Assembly: GCF_003573695.1 (NCBI RefSeq)
Contig: NC_039363.1
Coordinates: 163,696,747 to 163,760,746, forward strand
Reading direction: 5' to 3'
Origin: Papaver somniferum
Lineage: Eukaryota; Streptophyta; Magnoliopsida; Ranunculales; Papaveraceae
Length of the DNA: 64,000 bases
Position 1 is the stretch's first letter, and every line of letters begins with the position of its first letter. Of the stretch, positions 56,901-64,000 are shown in pieces. Below the pieces are notes generated by a model, which searched no databases, was not told the origin of the DNA, and saw nothing but the letters and a program-made list of their open reading frames with translations. Made by a program: the position numbers and the translations under genes.

Positions 56901-59900
56901 ACATCTCTTGTTGATTTTTTTTATTTATACGGGACCAGGTGTTGTCCACATCATCACAATTATATAGCCATATCGGCAAAAATGAAATCCCGCCTTCGCT
57001 TTAATGGGAGCAAATGAGACTTCATTTTTCGTTATCAAGTTAGTTCTTACTTTTTGGTGGATATTTAATTGTAAGGTCGACCTGTATTTTCTGGGATCCA
57101 TAACGATAAATAGAAATTGATCCGTTTTCAGGTATGAGTTCAGTCGAAAGACCCAACACCTAGGATTTTCTAGGGATAGTTCGTCTTAGATATAGAATTG
57201 TATTTCTAAAGTCCGTTTAGGATTCTAATTCTAGTAGGAAAACAAGAGTGTTACTTGAATTAGAATTATCCAATTTAGAAAGGGTTAAGTGCTACTTGGT
57301 ACATATAGATGGAGGAGAGATCTAGAGGGAAATTCAGAGCGAAGAACACGATGTAGAGACTAGAGAGAATACTAGAAGAAGATTTCAGAGAGAATAAATA
57401 GGACACCTTGAAGATAACGTTGTAAAAGTCCCCTTAAATCGAATAAAATTTTACATTCCGATTGAGCAATTGCTTACTTCTATTATTTGTTTTGCTATTG
57501 TTTGTGATCCTATTGAGTCTAGGGTGATCAGAAATGTTTGTCGGTTCTTTTTCTACAATATTTTGCTATTGTTGAGGATAGTCTCACGTTGCCTAGATTC
57601 CCTGGATTTGTGAAGTGTATATGCCGTCCGCAACCCTAATTTTGTAAGTCGGTTTTCAAGGTGAGTTAGTCCCATGGACTTCAACAGCTATCATGCGGTC
57701 TGGAGAGTTGTGCCAATGAACTTCCACAGCTATCGTGCGGCCTTTTTGGAAACATTGGTTGCAGATTCTGTCATTATAATTTTCGTTGGTAGAGGAAGAA
57801 GGGGGTTTGGATCATCGGTTTATTATGTTGTATAGGGGCACATTGTTAATTTAATGAATGCTAGCTCGGAGGAGCTGGTGTTTAAATTGAAACGTCATAG
57901 AATTTTGTGCTTCTCTTTTAGGTGTGACTTAGACTCCCTAAATACAAGCCAGTTTCGCAAAAATATTATTCTGATGTAGCACGCGTATCTGTGAGTCTGG
58001 GCACCTGTTCACAGGGTGAAGCGTCTGGTGTTCTACATATATGTTATTGAATAGGCTAATAATTGATATGTTTAGTACAAACCTGCAACACGTAGCAACA
58101 GAGGAAAAAAATTGATCTCAACGCATGATGTGTGATGCAGGAATTTGGTCGCAAATAATTTCCCAGATGATATCTTGAGAAATAGGTGAGCTACGCAAAT
58201 GAAGTTGCAGCAGATTTCGAGTTCTTATTATTTCTTTTTGTTTATTATTTGTTTTTTTTTAAGTTATGTGGTATCTCTTGTTTGTTCAGTTTTCCAGCTT
58301 CAGGATTGAATTGCCTTCAAAGAAATTTTTCTTGCAATAGAGATCCTCCTCGCTGTAAGTCACCTTCGATTTTGTTGCCAAGTTATTTTACCTTAGATGT
58401 TAGTTACATGACATGCTTTTGTCCACTCTTCAATTGATTGTGATTCTTATTCTGTTTTACTCGACCAAGTGAGATTGTATGTAAACTTGAGTTCTGATTA
58501 GGATGTGATGATTGAACTGGGACCTTATATACTCTGTGAGAAAAATACCATAAACAAGATTCGGATTGAAACTATATGACCCATGGTTTTTTAATAATGC
58601 GATTCCGCATTCCTCTCTCAAGTGCAACATGGAAGTATAATTATAAGGTTTAGGTTGAATAGGTAGATTGTTACGGACATGCGGTGCTCATTCATGAGAA
58701 CTCGGAGGGGAGCTCACCAGCCAAGCAATTTGATATCATTAATACACAACTGTTAAAACAAAATGGCATTAGTAATCTATCTGAGAGTTTCTTATTAGCA
58801 GGATTCTGCATGTACTATTTGAACATCATAAAGTATCCAAGAGAGAAACAACGAGTATCATTATCGTCATCTTACAGTATACTGACTTGTATATAGAGAC
58901 CTACAGATGAGATTAGACCTTCAGATTTCTATTTGCCAAAGTTTAGCAAGTGTTATTTATCAGTATGAAAGAAATAACTTTCATATCTCCAGGCTATGAG
59001 ACAAAAATATCCAGCAGGTTGCACTATTATAAGCAGGACTTCGTAGTTGTAGGATCTTGACACCTATTCATACTCGGTGTGAACCTTTATAGATTGTGTT
59101 CAACAACTCTGAAGACTGCTATGTTAAACATTGGTGTTCCAGTTATAATCATTGTTTTACTTTTATTGTCGGCAGACTCCTCTTTCGCGATTAAGTGTGG
59201 TGGCTCAAATATGAGATCTTCAGATGGTGTAGATTTTGAGGCAGACAACTCAACTCTCGGTGCAGCATCATTTAATCTTACTAATACTAGGAGATGGGCC
59301 GTTAGCAATGTCGGTCTGTTTGGTGAAAGAGAAGGAGCTCAGTATACGCTAAATACTCTTTCTCAGATTACGGGTACTTTAGACTCGGAGCTGTTTCAGA
59401 CATCCAGGATATCAGGAGGATCACTAAGATACTACGGCCTTGGTCTTGAGAATGGACCGTACAGTGTCAACCTGCGATTTGCGGAGACAGATTATAAAGA
59501 TCCCAGCACTAGTACATGGGAGAGTCTTGGAAGACGTGTTTTCGATATTTATCTTCAGGTAGAATTGTTGTTATGTTAACATCTTCCTAGTTACTACATC
59601 TGGATCATAGTGTTTCCTTCAAGCTCAAATAAAGCAAGAGTTATCGAAACTTACAAAGCGTGTGTACTAGAAAATTCATAGAGCATGATTTTTCGAATTA
59701 TTATATAAATCATGCACACTAGGAGAAGTCCATGCCCAACAATAACTGTGAATATGACTAATCAATGATAATAGATACTACTGGTGGCAGTTTGGTTAGT
59801 ATTCCACTTATACGTATGAGTATCTCAAACTGATGATATTAATGGCTGCACCAATTCTGAAGTGTCTATTATACGATAAGTTATTGGGTTTAATTTTAAG

Positions 59901-62795
59901 CTGTTGACAGTTATGACCTTAAGCTTCCTATTATTTTCTGTATTCAGTGTAGCAATAATGCCGATTGTTTTTGTCTATTTGTTATTGTTTCAGGGAAATA
60001 GGCGAGTGAAGGATTTTGATATAAGAAAGGAGGCAGGTGGGGCCTCTAATAGAGCTGTTGAGAAGAATTACAAGGTTCAGGTATCTCAGAACTACCTTGA
60101 GATTCATCTTTTTTGGGCCGGGAAAGGGACTTGCTGCATACCTAAGCAAGGTTCTTACGGACCATCCATTTCTGCAATTAGTGTTACACCAGGTAAACTA
60201 TTGAATTATATCAGTTCTTGTGTTTCGAACACTTTCCTGCCAACTACTAATTCTTGATTTCCTGGTCAGATTTTCAACCAACTGTCAGTAACCTTCCTCC
60301 AGCTGCTCCCAAAAAGAGCAAGACTGGTTTAATTGTCGGCATTGTAGTTTCTGTTGCGCTGTTGAGCTTTATTGCCATATTTGCGGTGTTTTATTGTAGA
60401 AGGAAAAGGTCAGATATCGATGAAGAAGAAGGTAAATAATACTTATCTGGAGTAAGGTTCGAAGTTCAATTATGTATGTATGTATGCTACTAAACCTTTG
60501 TTCAGTATAATCATTTTCTTGCGTCATCTTAAATTCAGTTCTGTAACAAATGCTTAATATTTACTAAGAAGATGCAAGCTAAGAGGGTAGAAATAAGTAC
60601 ATGGAATCCCACTTTTTATAAGAGAGCCAGTACTTACAAATGTTAAATTGCTTTGCAGAGCTTCTAGGGATAGAGAACAGGCCAAATACGTTTACTTATG
60701 CAGAACTGAAAAATGCTACGGAAGACTTCAATTCTGCAAACAAGCTCGGAGAGGGAGGATTTGGATCTGTTTACAAGGTAATCAACTAATTAAGGTTCAG
60801 CTTTTCTCTTAGCTTAATTAATTAAAAGGAAAGGCCAAAAATTTGATGGAATGAGTCCCTCAAAGAGCACATACACATTGTACTTTTTTTCATCTCCATC
60901 ATTTCTAGAAGTCCCAGACTTGACCTAGGTTACCATACCGAGTGTTAGCTGAAGTTTCCAGAAAATGGTTCAAATCTATAAAGAGAGGTTCAGAATAAAT
61001 GATCTAATACTAATGTATGAAAATAGGAATCACAACGACCCATTGAGATTTATTGAAGGACATCAAGTCCTTGCACTGTTTTGTATTGTCAAATTGAGCG
61101 GAGCAGTAAATGATGTACTGGATACTTAAAAGACTGTTGAAAACAACAAAGAATAGGGTAGTATCTTCATGAGCAACAATTCCTATTTTTGATGAAAATC
61201 TTATCTACAATGTCCAGTTATTTATTAGATTGTGGTACCTGCAGGGCACACTTACTGATGGCAGAGCAGTTGCTGTTAAGCAACTTTCTGTAGCTTCTCA
61301 TCAAGGAAAAAGCCAGTTTGTGGCAGAGATTGCTACCATATCTTCTGTACAGCACCGCCACCTTGTGAAATTGTATGGGTGCTGCATTGAGGGGGCAAAT
61401 CGTCTCCTGGTTTATGAGTATCTCGAACACAGAAGCCTAGATCAAGCACTCTTTGGTATGGCATAAAGTTTATCTTACATTCATATATGTGGATACTGTG
61501 GTCTTGATCATGCTTGCTAATAACCATCACCTTGCAGGAAAGAGTGGCTTACACCTCAGTTGGCCAACCCGCTATGAAATTTGCTTGGGAGCAGCAAGAG
61601 CCCTAGCTTATCTTCATGAAGAGTCGAGACCAAGAATTGTACATAGAGATGTCAAAGCCAGTAATATTCTTCTCGACACTGATCTAAACCCCAAAATTTC
61701 AGATTTTGGTTTGGCAAAGTTATATGATGACAAAAAAACCCATATTAGTACCCGAGTGGCAGGAACAATGTAAGCTTTCTCACATATAATTTCACTATAC
61801 CATTCTGTGATATTTATTTGAACAGTACTGAAGTAACCATCTTTCTGTCTCTTGAAGAGGATATCTTGCCCCAGAATATGCCATGCGTGGACATCTTACA
61901 GAGAAAGCTGATGTATTTGGATTTGGGGTTGTTGCACTGGAGATTCTTAGTGGTCGACCAAATTGTGACACAGACTTGGACCAAGATAAAATATATCTTC
62001 TGGAATGGGTAAGATCACAAGTTGAAAATTATATATTTTATATTTCCAAGGGTATCTATGGAATCACTTTTGTTGCCACCTCAAAATCTATTAAATAGTC
62101 CCAATCAAAAGCTGGTTGAAATCATTAGGAACATGCTTTTGGTTAAAGAAATTCACCGAACTGAGGAGGGTCTATATTCATGGTGAAGAAAACCATTATT
62201 GCTAGACAAATTTCTTTTTTAAAAAAACTCCCCGAATAATCTTGATGTGAAATTGTGAACCCTCCTATAAGGTGGTGAAAAAAAGTGTTATGTTTGCATG
62301 AGTGAAGCACATGGATGATGGATCTATCCGATATTTATTTTTGGAAGCAACTTTAGTTCAAGAGCTAATTCATTGTTATGTGTGATGTTAAAAACTTTTT
62401 AGGCTTGGAGTCTACATGAAAAGAATCGTGCATTGGAACTGGTGGACCCATCATTAGCTGATTTTGACAAAGGAGAAGCTATGCGTATGATTGGAGTAGC
62501 CTTTTTGTGCACTCAGGCATCACCAGGGTTACGGCCAGCAATGTCTCGTGTGGTGGGTATGCTGTCAGGTGACATTGAAGTAAGCACCGTTACATCAAAA
62601 CCTAGTTATATTACAGACTGGCAGTTCAGTGATATGAGCTCTTTTATTAACGATGATGATTCACTATCATTTGCATCAAAAACTACAAATACCCAACTCG
62701 ACACTTCTACTGATACAAGCATGATAGCTGGCAGAGACCGGTCACCAGCAACAAGTCAACCCATGCTGCAAGATATTATTGGTGAGGGGAGGTAA
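50927..62795 (+). CDS. LRR-VIII-2 malectin receptor-like kinase, complete (24 exons)
   Basis: Exons: 50927-51071, 51974-52154, 52549-52620, 53428-53499, 53628-53699, 53872-53943, 54657-54728, 54834-54905, 55633-55704, 55780-55851, 55941-56012, 56122-56193, 56324-56389, 56739-56804, 58141-58185, 58290-58354, 59176-59558, 59994-60192, 60270-60431, 60659-60777, 61245-61455, 61538-61769, 61858-62008, 62403-62795. All introns are GT-AG, and the sum is 3138 nt (1045 residues) with no internal stop. A hydrophobic signal peptide is followed by ten 72-nt exons of one leucine-rich repeat each and a malectin domain (about 429-623). The membrane span is about 643-666. In the kinase, the Gly loop is at 708-713, Lys729, Glu745, HRD Asp825 and DFG Asp843, so it is RD-type. 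Arabidopsis relatives are the At1g56120-56145 group, which includes the cello-oligomer receptor CORK1/IGP1. A cell-wall glycan receptor role is inferred only. Confidence 0.92.
54060..54260 (+). mobile_element. Possible degenerate SINE in intron 6
   Basis: 'cgccgcagtggttgaag' and, ~30 bp later, 'gtttgagtttaaaac' resemble A and B boxes of a tRNA-derived SINE. The following 'ggtaggtcccacc' and 'gggcggctacgccc' sequence is unlike the rest of the intron. The boxes are diverged and ends are unclear. Confidence 0.3.
54995..55113 (+). repeat. 59-bp tandem duplication in intron 8
   Basis: Two nearly identical units (54995-55053 and 55054-55113) start 'tatatggatatcataaatgc' and end 'ctaggatctt'. They differ by one inserted A. 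It lies between coding exons and does not affect the protein. Confidence 0.9.
57040..57800 (+). mobile_element. Possible solo LTR or other insertion in intron 14
   Basis: Intron 14 is 1336 bp, large for this gene. Its middle has LTR-like composition: 'agaattgtatttctaaagtcc' (57190 on), 'gtacatatagatggaggagag' (a possible TATA area near 57300), purine-rich 'gagagaat' words, then 'cgaataaaattttacattccg' (57440), a possible polyadenylation region. No matching second copy in the window, and terminal bases are not resolved. Confidence 0.3.
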
Positions 62796-63802
62796 AAATA
62801 ATGTTGTGTTCGTGTATTAATGTATTATAACTGTATGTCTAGGGGCGTAACTTTGCAATATTATTTTTGGGTATCGAACACAAGTTCCTTACTATAAGCG
62901 CTTAGATTTCTCATTCTTATTTACTGTGTTGTGTTGTGTTGTGTTGTGTTGTGTTGTGTTGTGTTGTGTTGTGTTGTGTGTATGAAGTATGAACTGCTGC
63001 AATGAACATCTAGGAAAAATCTTTTTATTTTTCTTACAGTATGTTAGTAAACTGTAAATTTGGTATAAATTTGTTCCTAGAATTGATAATCATCTTTTAT
63101 CCTGGTTTTCCATTATTGCCAAAAGAACTTTATTCAACTCGTGCAGTTGATGCGTGTTTGTTTCACCTAACCCAACAGTTGATCAGAAGATTGTTGCAGA
63201 CGATTATACCGAAATCTTGTAGCCACAGAAACTAAATTTCAGAGAGAGCAGGTTCCGAAAATGAGAAGGTGGTGTAATCTTGTTGACTCTTTTTTGTTAA
63301 TTCCTTCGACTTGCTTTCGGTTGTAAATTTCTTAAGGTCGTCGGCGGAACAATGATGGTTTTGTCACTGCTTGCATCACTGTTCATGAGAATCCTTGTCG
63401 AAGACAAAAAAAACAACCCGATTCCTTCTATAAAATAACCAAATCGTCCAACCTTTTGGTGTAATGGCACAATGACGAAAAGGCTCTAGGAGATATGTTC
63501 TCCGGGGGAGTCGAGTCGGTTTTAAGCCATACTAAACTGGAGGTAATATTATTTAAGCCGTGTTTGTCATGATAATGTTATTTAAGCCATTTTATTTGCT
63601 AGAATAAACTCAACAACCCCAATCAGACAATTCAATACTTTTCCCTCTCGACCGAAGTCCACAACATTTGAAAACATACACTTTATAAATAAAAGAGACA
63701 GCAACGTCATTTTATTTGTCTCCATGAACTTACTACTACCATGCATCTCCTTAAGCCAGACAGATCTGGAGACATCAAACTTGTAAGTAGTGTTCAAAGA
63801 AC
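62796..63802. other. Intergenic space between kinase and GST
   Basis: Contains the kinase 3' UTR, a pentanucleotide microsatellite, AT-rich sequence and, on the minus strand, the presumed 3' UTR of the GST gene. The 64-codon ORF at 63041 has no recognisable content. Confidence 0.5.
62926..62975 (+). repeat. (GTGTT)10 microsatellite
   Basis: Ten perfect GTGTT units about 130 bp after the kinase stop codon, probably in or near its 3' UTR. Likely length-polymorphic. Confidence 0.95.
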
Positions 63803-64000
63803 CTATTTGATCCCGAGCCACCCTTTGATTACTGAAACAAATTCATAAACCTTTTTTGGATCAGGAAGTGACTGTGCAACGCTCTCAATCTCCATGCACT
63901 TGTTTGCCCAGGCCACAATCTTTGGACAATCTTCTTCTATGCTGAAATTTCCAAAAGTCTCGTATGCGTAAAACCAGCTGTAGAAAGGGATGAGAGCCAC
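63803..64000 (-). CDS. Tau-class glutathione S-transferase, C-terminal part
   Basis: The minus-strand frame enters from the right edge of the window and ends at a TAG at 63803-63805, giving the last 65 residues. They read 'ALIPFYSWFYAYETFGNFSIEEDCPKI', 'AWANKCMEIESVAQSLPDP' and 'KVYEFV', closely matching the C-terminal helices of plant tau GSTs (GSTU). These cytosolic dimers conjugate glutathione to xenobiotics and stress metabolites. The glutathione-binding N-terminal half and start codon lie beyond 64000. The gene converges on the kinase gene, with ~1 kb between stop codons. No defect is seen in the visible part. Confidence 0.88.
   Translation of the reverse strand: MALIPFYSWFYAYETFGNFSIEEDCPKIVAWANKCMEIESVAQSLPDPKKVYEFVSVIKGWLGIK

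Noticed and set aside
59079..59175. Upstream extension of the malectin exon as a separate start
   Set aside because: The frame opens without an ATG and the AG at 59174-59175 joins in phase with exon 16, so the stretch is intron.
59904..59993. Hydrophobic ORF start before exon 18
   Set aside because: It is intronic; the acceptor CAG at 59991-59993 joins in phase with the preceding exon.
63041..63235. 64-codon ORF after the kinase gene
   Set aside because: No recognisable domain, lies between convergent gene ends, and composition is that of non-coding sequence.

Overview
The window looks like a transposon-rich intergenic stretch of a flowering plant genome with a gene-bearing right end. The evidence is an intron-rich malectin/LRR receptor kinase, a tau-type glutathione S-transferase and plant-type Copia, Gypsy, LINE, MULE, Stowaway-like and SANT-domain DNA transposons. 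A dicot is likely; the genus (a Papaveraceae-like genome would fit) is a guess that the sequence alone does not prove.

Left part (1-17.5 kb). The 3' end of a Copia-type LTR is followed by a decayed Ty3/Gypsy element (439-7199) that keeps only gag and protease relics. Next comes a minus-strand SANT/Myb-like transposon gene that was split by a 6.2-kb solo Copia-type LTR (8025-14224). That LTR itself contains a 5'-truncated LINE and a tandem array apparently grown from a Stowaway-type MITE end. A second, oppositely oriented copy of the SANT gene lies at 16.3-17.0 kb, and a terminal-inverted-repeat element sits between the two copies.

Middle part (17.5-43.1 kb). I read this as one Copia element (5' LTR 17532-19985, 3' LTR 39000-43079) interrupted several times. 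A LINE (about 22.4-35.58 kb) lies in its interior, and a young minus-strand Gypsy-type element (24805-31419, target duplication AAATC) lies inside that LINE. A solo LTR of a sister subfamily (36381-38751) also sits in the interior, and a DNA transposon (about 40.8-42.6 kb) sits in the 3' LTR. The young Gypsy element carries one intact 377-codon acidic ORF and no polymerase.

Right part (43.1-64 kb). A tRNA-derived SINE and an inverted-repeat element split by a clean solo LTR (43644-46423, target duplication ATAAC) come first. A Mutator-like element with a 9-bp duplication (48381-50366) follows, holding two gene fragments fused tail to tail. The window's one complete host gene is on the plus strand at 50927-62795. 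My 24-exon model is in frame throughout, 3138 nt and 1045 residues, and gives an LRR-VIII-2 malectin receptor-like kinase with an intact RD kinase. The last 200 bases hold the minus-strand C-terminal exon of a tau-class GST.

The most unusual pattern is shared by the five internally complete Copia-type LTRs. At about the same offset (0.6-1.0 kb from the LTR start) each carries a short array of a subfamily-specific motif, with otherwise related flanks. Nearly all other ORFs in the window are relics or chance readings of repeats.
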